NCBI GenBank assembly: GCA_032173965.1
Contig: JAVUNC010000019.1
Coordinates: forward strand, 15,988,234-16,052,233
Reading direction: 5' to 3'
From: Sitta carolinensis
Lineage: Eukaryota > Chordata > Aves > Passeriformes > Sittidae
DNA: 64,000 nt
A program made the translations under genes and the position numbers. The first letter of the stretch is position 1. Each line of letters opens with the position of its first letter. The notes under the pieces were generated by a model, which ran no database searches, had not been told where the DNA came from, and was given only the letters and a program-made list of their open reading frames with translations. Below, piece by piece: positions 13,540 through 25,462 of this stretch.

Positions 13540-14490
13540 CTAATTTGTACTTACGCAAAAGAGCCGTCCCGTAACACAAATCATCGAGCAATTAACATGC
13601 AGCACTTCAGCACAACTCTCCGTTGCTTGTTGCTGAACTATCTTCAATGCCATTAATGAGAGCTAATTAAATCAATCAAGTCCCCGCCGTCCCCAGACAT
13701 GACTGCAGCTAGCGGAGCGCTATCAGATCGGGAGCATTTTCTCAGGCCCTGTAAGTATCAAGAAGCACATTTGTCATGCTGTCCTTCCAGCACACAGCTG
13801 CTCCCACTGCTGTGTGTTTCATTTATCACATGTTGGCACCGTCCCTACCCCCGATACATCTAGGTGTCAATTAATTCCTCCCCGTGCGGCTCGAGCGCGT
13901 CGCACGGAATATCCATCCTTAATCTCCCTCCTAAAATCCATTCACGGGCTGGCCTTACCCGGCAGCAGCAGCGCTCAGCCACGGCCCCCAGATTACCTGG
14001 CTGTGACCATAACCTCTCTGTTTCTTTATTGCAAGTTATTAAACTCCCCCAAACCACCTCCACACGCTCGGGTAATTTTCAGGGGAAGCAGTGGAGGTCT
14101 GGGTTTCTTTCTCCCTCTCTTCCCCCAGGCTTGACAGGATATTTGCAATGCAATTCACCGAAACAAACTTTTCTGAGAAGAGTTTCCAGGAAAACCCCTC
14201 GAGTGGATAATTGCTGTGGGCCTTCAAAATGCGTTTTATAATTGATGAACATTCAAATAACAGATTTATCTCCATGTTTGCAGTACTAGGCAATGACATT
14301 GCTAGTATACCAGCAGCCCATGTGCCTCCTGCTCCATTACCATGAGCATGCAGGGGAAGGAAAGTATGCTTCTAAACAGGAGCATCGTCTCTCATTATAT
14401 CATAACATTTGGTCTCTATTTATGTGTTTGCTCTGCCTGGCTAACTCTCCTTTTTATTTACAAATCAGCTACATTAATGTGCTTTAATTT
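13540..14490. promoter_or_regulatory. Candidate conserved non-coding element (enhancer-like)
   Basis: This block combines homeodomain-type A/T motifs (AGCTAATTAAATCAATCAA near 13662, TCAATTAATTCC near 13867, TTTTATAATTGATGAAC near 14232) with unusual CpG density for the window (13680-13735 and 13880-13910). CCGTGCG at 13882-13888 and CGCACGG at 13901-13907 form a perfect 7-bp inverted repeat around GCTCGAGCGCGT. No repeat family matches and no codon structure is evident. These are traits of vertebrate developmental enhancers, but conservation is inferred, not seen. Confidence 0.45.
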
Positions 14491-16756
14491 CAACACTGGT
14501 TGTTTATTTTAGAGATGAATCAGTTGGCAAAGGGAAGAAACCCCGCCTGAACAGAAAGCAGCACCAGCTCCAACACCATATACATGCTTGTCCTTATTCA
14601 ACAGCAGACTTAGAATTAGTGGGGTTTGCACCTCACAGACATACCTTGTGGCATTTTTAATGTTTTAATTATAAAAGGACTGGCTTGCAGGTCAGAGAAG
14701 GAGCAGATAACTAACACGGTGTTAACTTCATGCCAGCCTTTAGCCATGGGAGTGCATCCCCTGCCCAGTCACCATGGAGAAGAGAGGTGGGGCAAGGTCC
14801 CTGCATGTTTCCCAGACAGAAGGACATGGAGGGAACATGTGCATGGAAGCAGAGCCCCTGGGGAGAGCCACACTGAGAATCTGTGAGGAATCCCACCCCA
14901 AAACAAAAAGTTACAAAAAGAACTCCTCATTAAAGGTACAGCAGTGAGTCACAAGCCAGAAATTTTCACAAGAGGTGTAAATGCCCGGATGAATTTGCAG
15001 GTGGCTTTATCCTGGCTCTGTGTCCACACAAGGAGCAAAAGGCATATAAATAACCCTTATGGCTTGATTTCTCCAAACCCAGCACTCTGGGGAAAAAAAT
15101 CAACGTAATGCTCCAAATAAACTGCCTTACACTGGCATGAGACAGTCTCAGGCTGAACAGGGGTTCTTATCACTCTGTGCAAAAGGCTTTCAGAGCCTCA
15201 TCAGAACACAGCCAGGAATAATAATTTGGGTCATTATTATTAATTATTATAGCGGTATGCAGGCTCCCAGCAGAGAAAAACGCCTGGGGATCCCTTTTCA
15301 CCCATCATCCAGCTCTAGAAGGGCCCAAGAGAGGAGATCAAGGCTCTCTAAGGCAGAAGACATGACACCTTATCATTAGGCATCAATATACACGAAAGCA
15401 AGCAGTGTTTTCAGTCTCTGTGACCTCTCTGGTCACATTCTCACAAAGAATGACAGGGTTTTTTTCTTTCCCTCCTCCATACCTAATTCCTTCCGTCACC
15501 GAGCACACAAAATTAAAGGTGCTGCAGAGGAGACAAATAGAGCATTTCCCTGCTTTAGCATTGCTACTCACAGAGCAGCAGCCAAGCCTGCCCTAGGAAA
15601 ACATTCATGAGAGCTGATCATGAAGCAGAAAACCTCCAAAAAAGGTGGAAAGACTAATACATTTGCAATATTTCCTTATTCTGGTTTTTGCATGATGGCA
15701 CTCTCCTTCCTGCATCTGAAAAAAAATTAACTTTTTGCCAATCTCAGGTTTTCTATTATGAGAGTCAAATACCAAAAATACCAAAAATACCAAAAAGTGA
15801 GGACCAAAGCCTCACTTTTTGTGGTGATGATCACGGAGACCTGACGTGCAAAAACCAAGTTCCCTGTAGTGCTCCATCTCACAGAGCAGCTTCAGTCCTG
15901 ATCCCACCACATCGATTTGCCCATCTAATACATCCCTGCATCTCTGTGTTGTGCTGCAGCAATTTTAAGGCCATGGTAGACTTGTTCATCGAATAAATAC
16001 ATTTGACTGCACAGGTCTGTCCGGCTTCAGAAAGGATCAATGAAATTCTTTCCTTAGAGGAAGTAGTTTGATGAAGTTCTTGGTTTAATCCTTCTAATAT
16101 CATTTAGTTGAGTAAATTTACGTGACTAAAAGGATTTTGTCAGTTGAAGGCATTTCATCAGGCGCATACACATAATTCTAGTGACAAAGTGATTTTTTGT
16201 CAACAAAATACTGCCTGGCACACGTACAGAAGTTTGTTTAGCAGTGAGCAAGTACACAGCAAAGGCAGGAATCAGATCATGAAGATTATGCTGTTATAAA
16301 GAGACGAGAAGGAGAAGGGAATTATCTGTTTGGTGCCAGACTGTGGGAAGTAGTTTACATGAAAAGAAAAGGAGTTTACAAGGCAGAATCAGCTTCCTGT
16401 GGGCCTTTACTATTGGCATAAATCAAATCCCTGACACAAAGCCACGGTCACATTGCATGGGGGTCTTGCTTCCTACTCTGCTTTTGATCCTGCAGGCGGT
16501 AGATCTGTTTAATGTGTTAATTGCAAACTCCTCTGGTCTTTATCCAACATTTTTTTTTCTGTTTATTGGTGTGTCTGGCATCAGAAACATGTGAACAAGG
16601 CGATGGAATTCTTTCATCTTTTGCGGAGCATCACGCCTTCATCCAGTTGGCTTTGAAAAAAGCACCAGCAGTTGAACCTTAGCCCCAAGTCTGAAAATCT
16701 GTGGATATTGCCAGTAAAACCCCCTGGGCCGAGTGTCTGGGGTCCAGCAGCTGTTG
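14491..16756. other. Unique non-coding DNA
   Basis: No gene. A tandem repeat plus hairpin is described separately at 15771-15821. Elsewhere only short chance frames and A/T-rich runs are present. Confidence 0.6.
15771..15821. repeat. 9-bp tandem repeat running into a 12-bp-stem hairpin
   Basis: ACCAAAAAT occurs twice in tandem and a third copy ends in G. The third copy runs straight into CAAAAAGTGAGG (15791-15802), whose exact reverse complement CCTCACTTTTTG lies at 15810-15821. The loop is ACCAAAG. The stem is perfect over 12 bp. Confidence 0.85.
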
Positions 16757-16890
16757 CATCATAGAATGGGCCCTTTAAAGGCCCTCCAGTCCAACCCCCT
16801 TCCAGTAGGCAGGGATACCTTCCACTGGATCAGGTGGGACAGAGCCCTGTGCAGCCTGGCCTTGAGGATTTCCAGAAATGGGTCTGTGGC
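16757..16890 (-). repeat. CR1 LINE 3' fragment
   Basis: On the plus strand the text ATCATAGAATGG, CCAGTCCAACCCC, AGGCAGGGATACCTTCCACT, AGCCTGGCCTTGAGGA and TTTCCAG follows the reverse complement of the avian CR1 3' region in the right order. The element is therefore on the minus strand and 5'-truncated. Divergence from the consensus I recall is substantial. Confidence 0.85.
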
Positions 16891-18619
16891 CAGGGCAGGG
16901 CACACAGGGCAGCTGGGTGCTGCATCAAGGAATTCAGAAGCACAGGGGAAAGAAGAAAAAGCAGGGAGGGAGGACACAGGTGCTCAGTTCTAGGGAAGTG
17001 GGGATGAGAGGAGCAACAAGGAGCAAGGAAAGGAGTTTCTTACAGCAAAAATGGAGTTCACACACAAAGAAAACCTCACACAAAAGAAGCAGTGATGTTA
17101 ACAGAGAACAGAGCTATTAAACATCACCTGTCCTCAGAGAAGCTGGCAGGCAGAGGAAAGATGAAATCTCAGAGCAGATTTATGTATTTGGAGGAAGTGC
17201 TTTTGATTTCCTGGCCATGCAGGAGCAGCAGCAGGAACCCCCAGCTGAGGAGAGTGCACATCAGTGTTTGCACACCCACTGTAGGGTGAAGCAGCTTCTC
17301 CTGAGCTTTCAGGGTGCTACAGAAACATTTTCCTTTCTTGATCCTGGAAAGGAAAGGGTTCCAGAGCTCTGTGGTCAAGTCTTATTTGTGACTTGAAAGG
17401 ACATGAGGCTTTGCAGGACTTAGGAGCTGAGATTTGTCCTCCTCCTGCTGAGGCTTCCTGTGTTCCCACTTGCCATTTCCTCCTAGGCCTCACAGTGCCA
17501 GACAGCATTTCTAGCTCACTGACCCATCTCTTCCAGCACACCCTCTCTTCAAGGTACCTTGTAAAGCTCTTCATTGCTCCAGTAATTCTAAAGCCTTTGA
17601 GCTGTACTTGGGAGTTTGCAAGGGAAGCTGAAATCTTCTGATAGGAGAAGCTTAACCAAAAAGCCCTGGTTTTCACACCTGGCAAGCAGGGTTTTACATA
17701 TCTGGGTAAGTATCATCCAGGAGAGAAATAAAATTAGATGCATCCTTCTCTCTCCACAACAGCACTTCAACTGAGGCAGTAATGAAGAAAAATCTCACAA
17801 ACTAGCCACTGGCAACCAGAATAATTTGTCTGCCATCGATCCACAGTGTGATTTAATAGGGTGGAAAAGCAGGCACAGGTCCCTCTCTAGGTTAGGGAAA
17901 TCTCACCTCATCCTTACAGGTTCTGTTGGCCCTGCCCTGCTTCCATGCCAGCCTTGTGCACTGCCAGCTCAAGCCCTGCACATGCATTTCAGCTCCAGTG
18001 TCCTGGGAGGGGGGCTGTACCCCGAGAGCAGAACTACTCACCAGAGAGGAAACTCCTCAGGGCTTGTGAGAAGGGGACATTGCTCAGTTCTGTACCCCGC
18101 TGCTGAACCCAAGAGCCTGCAGGTTTAATCTGTCTGCTGCTAAATGGGAAGAGATTCAGAATTCGTCAAGCAGTTTTTGCAGACTCACACCCAAACATTT
18201 GCTTTGGAAAGGGATTTGCTCTCGCTCTGCTTGCTGACATTTGCATCTCTACACCAATAATTGAAAGCTGCAGCCTCACCACAAAACACCTTGAAATTTA
18301 TGACTATTGTCATCAACAGGAACTGCAAAATTAAAACCCAAGACCCTCCCTCCCATCAGTTTTTCCATCCACAAGCCCAGCTCTGCCTAAATCATGCAAG
18401 AGCCATAAAAAGGAGCCACGCACACCAACCCATAAATCCCAGCTGTCCCAGCTTAATGCCAAGTGATAAAGATGCCCCAGAGTTTATGTGGCTGCCACTG
18501 CCCCCCCTCCTCCCCCCTTTGTTGATTGTATACATAAATAAACAATGATCTCATTTGAGTGCCTTACCCAGCAAAAGCAGGAGCTGGGAGCCCCAGCCAG
18601 TCTAGCTGCAGTGGCTCTG
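16891..18619. other. Unique non-coding DNA
   Basis: No recognised gene. A 122-codon minus frame (17317-17685) has no motif. A C-rich run with CCCCCCTCCTCCCCCC lies at about 18500-18515. Confidence 0.55.
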
Positions 18620-18850
18620 GGTGATTTTTGATTGAAGCTGACTATTAGGGGATACAATTAAGATGCTGCTTCAGTTTAAAGATGAATTGGCCATGCAGTG
18701 CCGAATTGTGCATGCTTATTGCTGCCATGCTGAGGCAGGTAATCAGGGAATGAAGCTGTAATTGTGGCACCTCTTGTTTTGCTCCTGCTGGAGCACGGAA
18801 CGCAAGATTCAATTTAACAAACAATTTGCACACACGGCTCATCCCTGCTG
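18620..18850. promoter_or_regulatory. Candidate conserved non-coding element
   Basis: A block with ATACAATTAAGATGC, GTAATCAGGGAATG, CTGTAATTGTGGC and TTCAATTTAACAAACAATTTGC, that is, clustered homeodomain and forkhead-like motifs in otherwise unique sequence. It has no repeat similarity and no reading frame. The call is by sequence texture only. Confidence 0.35.
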
Positions 18851-20594
18851 GGTGGGAAAGCAAGGCTTGCTGGTGAGGCTTCCTTTGAGTTCTAGTCCTT
18901 TTAAAACCTGTTAAAAGCAAAGCTAGCCCTTGCTTTAACCTGTGCACCAAAGCAGAAAGGAAGAGGAGAAGCCCCAGAGTATTGCTGACGGTGTATTTGA
19001 GAATGTATCTTGGGCTTCATCCAGAGATGATAAAAAAGGAAACCCCACCTACTGGAAAGCATCATCATCTTTTTGATAGTTTTTGGGTCTTTCTGAGCTT
19101 CCCTGGAGAAACCAGAGTACAGCTGGGCCAGCATGCTGGAGCAGGAAATGCCAATTTGGGCAAGTGGGGAGGCATTTATATACACCCAGAGCTGCTCTGC
19201 TGCTGCAGGAGATTCAAGTTCCAGCCCCTGGGTGATCTTGAGGCTAATTATCCTCTTTTTGCCCCCAGGGGAGGGAAGGACCAGTTGAAGCAGCAGCTCC
19301 TCAGCAGCTGGCTTTCCTCCTGCTGCAAGGGAAGAAGTGCAGAGATGCTCTGAAGGCCCCAAGGGGCTGGCGTTCAAAGGACTTGAAAAAGAATTAGAAC
19401 CAGAGATCTCCTGGACCACACTCACAGGGCAGAGCTTCCTTAGATTTGTTTACCTCTCTTTGGGATCCATCCTTGTACACAACCACTGCCTCCAAGTTTC
19501 TAGTTCAAACTTGGCTTCTTCAACAAGGCAAATTCCATGGAGGAGATGATACAGCCAGGCATTACAAACCCTTCCTGTTTCACTGTCGTTAGTGATTCAT
19601 AATCACACAAGAAACTTTGTTAAACTCCCAAATCTCAGGGATTTTATTGTGTTACTTTAAGGCTAAACATGTATTTACATGTTTTGAAATCTCAGAGCCA
19701 ATCATGACCAGCTGCTCTTGTTATTTTAGGATGTGGACATTGGCATCACCTTTTTTGTCAAAGAAAGGACAAAAAAAGTTGTTCTTTAATTGCTAGTCTG
19801 ACTTAGAAAATGAGGGCATCAGCTGTACAGAGAGGCCCCTCTGTTTATCAGTCTGTAAGTGGCTCAGTTTTCCCTCCTCACAAACACACAAGGATCACAG
19901 AAATCAAAGAGCACATGGGAATGTTCAATGGTTGGCAACTGCAGAGGCTCTGATGGAAACCTTATAGAAAAGAAAAATAATTTTAAGAAGAGCATCTTCT
20001 GTTTTCCTCTGTTTTTTTCTCTAAGTACTGCTGGTCATGGTCTGCAGAGAAGACATTTTCTTGCCTACAAGCATTATATGGGACCAAACATCAGCTGGAT
20101 CCCGCTCTTCACCCCTTATCAGCCTTGGAAAAGCCCCAAGGCAGTCAACAGCACAATCTGATGGTACTCAGGCAGGTGCAAACCAAAGGAGTGAAAAACT
20201 CATCTAATTAAAATTTAGTGTTTGTATTGAGGCAAGAGCTGTGTGCTCTGACGAAGCAGGCAGCAGAGAAGCACAAATGTTTTGCAATTTGTATGTGGGC
20301 AGTGCTGGGAACCTGCAGGAGGATGAGGGTGATTTTCTTTTAAGGGAATGATCTGGACTTTGAGGATGCTCTAGCATCTCCCCAGCAGCAGCCAGCCTGG
20401 TCTTATTGCAGAGCTTTTCCTTGCCCAAATGTCTTGTGAGAGACCAAGTGCTGGCCCAGATATGGTATCCATTACAGGGCAAGCATTCTGAGGCAAGATG
20501 ATGCCTCCTTATCAGCTCTTAATAAATAACCACCATTGCAGGTGGCTATGAGGTTTTGTGTATTGCCCTGTTGTTACAAAAACACCTTTTTTAA

Positions 20595-20596
<2 letters not shown>
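18851..20596. other. Unique non-coding DNA
   Basis: No recognised gene or interspersed repeat. A 174-codon minus frame (18901-19425) overlaps a 123-codon plus frame (18982-19353) in a moderately G/C-rich stretch. Neither shows a known domain. Confidence 0.5.

Positions 20597-20636
<40 letters not shown>
20597..20636. repeat. Poly-T tract, 40 bases
   Basis: An uninterrupted run of 40 T. It could be the reverse of a retroposon poly-A tail, but no processed gene copy or target duplication was recognised beside it. A run this long is also prone to assembly length error. Confidence 0.95.
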
Positions 20637-20637
<1 letters not shown>

Positions 20638-20959
20638 TTTAAACTTACTCTTAAGTAGCTATTTCACCTTTCCCAGGTGGTTATTACCACATCTGGCTTT
20701 TTTAGAAAAAATTATCCACGGGTTTCTGTTTAAAGGAGCAGAGAATGTGCTTGGCTCCAACCCAGGGCATATATTGAATGTAAAGCTTTTGGGCTGTTGA
20801 AATGGGTGTTTCAGGTGTCCTGATTTTTGTGCACTTTGAGGCAGCCCCACAGCTCAAGCCCTGAGCTCAAAGGGAACTGCAGGAAAGGTTTCTGAAAATT
20901 TTTATATGAAAAATATTATTTATGTGAAAAGCGAGGTTCACTTTCCTGGTAAAATTTAA

Positions 20960-21080
20960 AAGGTTTAACAAAAGACAATAAAGCAAAAATATACAGCCTG
21001 ATGCCTTGGCATTCAGCCAAGAGCACACCTTAAAATCCCAGAAACACTTTAAATGCACCAACATGTTGCATATTCATGGA
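20960..21080 (-). mobile_element. Remnant of an ERV LTR, minus strand
   Basis: The reverse complement of 21005-21026 is identical over 22 bp to 55533-55554 in the LTR-like unit at 55.1-55.65 kb. Similarity continues on both sides: CATGAATATGCAACATGTTGG against TATGAATATACAACAGGCTGG upstream, and GGCTGTA followed by CTTTATTGT downstream. The order is the same in both, so this is a homologous LTR segment on the minus strand. Its ends cannot be fixed. Confidence 0.7.
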
Positions 21081-22969
21081 CCCTCATGCATTATTTATAA
21101 ACATTTCTTTGAGTCCCCCCCAACGTGCCCCTCTTCATTCCATGTGTGGTCCCAGTCTGTCACAGATTATCTGATAACAGATGATCAATAAATTCTTTCC
21201 CTGGGTTTCTGGTGTCTGTACCATCATCTTCATCAGACAGGGCAATCCAAGAATATGAAGAATTTCCTGATTACCATTCTCTGAGTCAGTTACAAAAACC
21301 TTTTTACATTACCATGCTATAGCCCAAGAAAGATATATTTATCACAGTACTATTTCCAAGTTTTGTTAATAGCAGAAGTAAAAGAAACTATATTAATGCA
21401 GCAGAGTTTTTCAACATTATACATCTAGCATTCATTTTAATATTTGTGAAAAGCCAGCTTTATCATATGCATTTATAACATTTAGCAGCTGGACAAGGAA
21501 AGGAGGAGCAGGTACTTGGTTTGTAACCCCTGCCTGCCCCTTGACAGCACGACCTGCTCCCTGGGCAGAGCTTGGCAGCTGGGAATTCAGGTCAGCAAAA
21601 GGTGACCAACGTGGCAATTCATAATACCTCCTTCAGGCTGCTCCAGGCACCTAATTCAGGGGCAGGTTCCAAGAAAAAGAGGCCTCTGTGACCCAAGGGG
21701 CGCCCACCTCTGATCCCCTGAGCTGCCTGGGGGCAGACAGTGCGAGTCCCCTTCCTTTCTGACACGGGAGGGTCATGTTCAGCACTCCCTGTACAGCCGG
21801 GCAGGGAAATCGGGCAGAACAAGGTCGAACGGCTCACCTTGCAAATGCCTGCATGAATACTTAATCTCTCTCCTGTGAGCAGCCTCACCGGCTTCAATAC
21901 AGCTGTCGCTATTTAATCAAGAAGAGAACAGATCTTTAACCCGCTGCCTGCCTCCAAGGGGGCTTGGGGGTGGGAGGCAGAGAGCACAGTGCCCCACCTG
22001 AGCCACCCCCACCTGCAGCACAACTCCAGCACCAACCTGAGCAGCACCACCACAGTATTTTTAGTTATACAAAGCCCTGGCAGAGCTGAGTCTTTCTGCT
22101 ATTCACACACAGAAGGTTGCAATCACATTCCCTGGCAAACCACTCCTATTCTCCCAAGCCCCAGACACAGTGGTTAATGTTCTCCAGTTCAATAAACCAT
22201 CAATTCTACCACAAAAGGAAAATCTCTAAAAAAGAAACCCTCAAAAGAACCTCACACAGTAAAAAGCAAAAAACACCCAAACCCCCCTACTCCTCCCTGC
22301 AACATGGATGAGTTTCCAGACTCTGCAGAGATACCCAGGATAAAACTCACAGTTATCCCAACCTGAAGCCACTGCAGATTGGGCAACCCTAAATCCATCC
22401 CCACCACCAGTTCTCCCCAGCCTAGGCCAGCTACTGAGTGATTTAGGAACCCCTCCTTTTCTTCCTCCTCCTCATTCTGCTCCTCTTCATCAGAGTGGGA
22501 GCAGACACTCGTGCAGCCTTGCCCCCAAAACAGCCATGGCTGCTGAAAGCAGCAGGTGACCTCTTTAAGGACACCCTCCTGTGCTGCCCCTTCGAGACAC
22601 AGAGGGGGCCCAGGGCTGAGCTTCCACAACAATCACTAAAAATGGGATTTGTGCTGAGGAAAAGCAGTTCCTAAGTCAAGCTGCTCAAGTTCATCATATC
22701 ATGGAAACACAAGCCCTGCTGAATCCTAATCCACTGGTTTTATCTTCTTGGGGCAGGAGACAAAGTTATACCAAAAACGGTGTCTACAGACATCTCTATT
22801 TGGAAACAAATGCATATGTTACTGGACTAAATTGTCTCAGCTAAAGGAGATGGAAATTAGATCATTTAAAAGCAGAGAGCTTTCCCTTATTGTTTCAGCA
22901 GAATAATTTCTTTTACATAGCCAGGCAAGGGGCTCATTTTTGGGGAAAACAAACACATCTTTTACGATT
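21081..22969. other. Unique non-coding DNA with a G/C-richer patch
   Basis: A 92-codon minus frame (21619-21897) lies in a CpG-containing stretch, but no protein is recognised and no promoter or splice context supports it. Nothing else is identifiable. Confidence 0.5.
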
Positions 22970-23300
22970 ATGGCCATTCAAAGCTGCTTCTTGCACTCTA
23001 AATTGTCACACATGAAGGATCAATGGCGTTCTCAGATGATGATTTAATTAAAAACTCCTCCTTTCTTCAAGTTGAGATCTGCAAAACCTCTCTGTATGGC
23101 TGATGGATGATTTGCTATTATCTTGCCTGCTTTCTTTCTAATATTTTTTTCAGAACTTTAATTGCTGCCATTTGAGGATTATTGATTACCTGTAATTGCT
23201 CCTTTTCTCAGGCATCTCCCTAGTTATCTGCAGCTAAGTGATCTCTGCAAAAGACAAAAGCAGAGTTCTTCAGAACCTAATGGTTTTCCTTGGCTGTTAA
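22970..23300. promoter_or_regulatory. Candidate conserved non-coding element
   Basis: The stretch contains GATGATTTAATTAAAAACTCC, GCTGATGGATGATTTGC, ACTTTAATTGCTGCC and ATTATTGATTACCTGTAATTG. These are dense homeodomain- and MEIS/PBX-like sites in low-CpG unique sequence. No repeat or coding similarity is seen. Enhancer function is inferred. Confidence 0.4.
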
Positions 23301-24599
23301 TGAGCACTAATAGGTTGATACCTGGACACTGCAGTGGCCTGAACTCTGAAAGTGAACGAGCCTGAAAATTCCTTTTCCTTATGAAAAAACACTAAAAGCA
23401 CCAAAAAACCTTTTTATACACCAATCACATTAAACAGAAGCTAGACCAATGAAGTCTTTACAGCATGGGACACTCCTGAGTGCAAAGAAAAATCCCCCTC
23501 TGCCTTCCAGAGCAGGCAGTGACTCCACACTGATGCCATTCCCACAGCTCACAGGTACAGAGGAATCCAAGGGACAGCCACCACAGCCAGAGGAACTGGA
23601 CCAGAGGGGATTTTACTTTTTAAGCTCCTAATTCTGTCTGCTCTGATCAGCCCATTAGACAAAGAGGTTTGCTCAATTTACCAGTGCTCAGCTCACAACC
23701 TGCTGAGAGCTCAGACTTGGTTCTGCAGGAGCTGGAGACACACAGTTGTTTCCCACCCCTTGTCTTATTTACAATCCAGATCCATGGAAAGATTTAAAAC
23801 ATGCAGCAGAATTACCTAGTGCAAAGCTCATTTTCCTCCTTAGGTAATTTTCTTGGCATTTCAGGTATATTTAAAAGATCACACCTTTCAAAATACAGGG
23901 TCAAAAATGCTGTTACACAGGGAGCATCAAGTGTAACAAGCATGAAGCTGCCCTTTGAGCAGGTTAAAGGCAATGCTTTCAATTTAGTCTGAGAATTAGG
24001 ATCTCAGAACTCAGTAAATGATCCTATTAGAGTTGATCTGATAATTCTGGTGTACCTTGGTATAAAGATAGCATGATTAAACAAAAAAAAATCCCCACCC
24101 TGCATCATTAATTTCAGAGCAATTAATTTTAGAAACTGATCATCAGTTAAGTGGGAGCTCATTACCAGATTTTGTCTAGAAATAAGTTTTCGATAGTGAG
24201 TGCCTGCCCACAAGACTTAAATAACAAAAAACTATGAAACGGTGGTAGAAATTTGAGAAATTTTTTCCTTTCATTTTTTTTTCCTAGTGCACCCTGACAC
24301 TGACCTGCAGCCCAGTGGGGAAAACAAAATCACGCTCAGCTCTGCCCTGGCCCCAGCTCTGCACCCCTGTGCCATGGGAAATCCCTCTCATCCACAGAGT
24401 GCACGGGGAAATTTGCCCTGGGAAAACTGGAGACAAGAAGCTGGAGCAGTTGGAGGTTGCAGAAGCTTTGGCCCTTTTCATTTTTGATGCTGGCCCAACA
24501 CCAGGCACCCACAAAAGCCATGTGCTCACCCTCCCCTGCCACAGCTGGGCAGTGGAGAGGGAAAAAACATTAACAGAGGGTTCATGAGCTAAAGGCTGG
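23301..24599. other. Unique non-coding DNA
   Basis: No gene recognised. Overlapping 60-90 codon frames at 24284-24587 occur on both strands in G/C-richer sequence and are not supported. Confidence 0.55.
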
Positions 24600-25105
24600 G
24601 AGAAAACACTTCAAGGGCAAAACAGGCTCAGCTTAAGTTGCAAAGTAGATTTATTACTAACAGAATCAGAGGAAGATAGTAAAATAAGGCTTTAAAACAC
24701 CTTCTCCCCCCAACCCCTCTTGTGTTCCCACCAAGAGCTCAGGGAGACAGGGCAGGGGGGTCTGGGTCAGTTCATCACTGAGATTTTCTTCCTCTGCTCA
24801 CAAAGAGGAGTCCTTGCCCTGCTGCACTGTGGGGTCCCTTCCACAGGAGACAATTCCATCAACTTCTCCAGCGTGGGTCCAATCTCAGCAGCAGCAGTGC
24901 TCCCAAACTGCTGCAATGTGGGTCTCTCTTACATGGGGTACAGCCCTCCAAGGACAGGCTGCTCCAGCCTGGGAGCAGGGCCCTCTCTCCACAGACACTG
25001 TGATCCCGGATCACAGCTCCTCCAGCCACCCAGGATCCACTGTGTTGATCCCCATGGATCACAGCCTCCATCCATGGCAGGCTGGGTGATCTCTGCATCC
25101 ATGAT

Positions 25106-25462
25106 CCCAGGCTGGGGGTGGATCTTCACCCCGATCCCCAGGGCTGGGGGTGGATCTCTGCATCCCCAGTGGATCCCCAGGGCTGGGGGTGGATCTCTGC
25201 ATCCCCATGGATCCCCAGGGCTGGGGGTGGATCTCTGCATCCCCATGGATATCCCCAGGGCTGGGGGTGGATCTCTGCATCCCCCAGTGGATCCCCAGGG
25301 CTGGGGGTGGATCTCTGCATCCCCATGGATCCCCAGGGCTGGGGTGGATCTCTGCATCCCCATGTCATCCCCAGGGCTAGGGGTGGATCTCTGCATCCCC
25401 ATGGATCATCCCCAGGGCTGGGGTGGATCTCTGCATCCCCATGGATCCCCAGGGCTGCAGGG
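25106..25462. repeat. Minisatellite, eight full 37-41 bp units plus partial units
   Basis: Units begin with CCCCAGGGCTGGGG and end with CTGCATCCCCATGGAT. Full units start at 25136 (39 bp), 25175 (38), 25213 (40), 25253 (40), 25293 (38), 25331 (38), 25369 (41) and 25410 (37). A diverged partial unit lies at 25106-25135 and another at 25447-25462. Units 1 and 4 share a CCAGTGGAT variant; units 5, 6 and 8 differ by a G or by a small change. Because the units lack stop codons in most frames, long frames open on both strands (277 codons plus, 157 minus). They are by-products of the repeat, not proteins. Confidence 0.95.

Noticed and set aside
21619..21897. 92-codon minus frame in a CpG-containing patch, considered as an exon
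   Set aside because: No known protein resemblance, no clear splice sites at its edges, and the CpG level is only slightly raised.
25106..25462. CRISPR-like array
   Set aside because: Units are contiguous 37-41 bp tandem repeats with no unique spacers, in vertebrate DNA.
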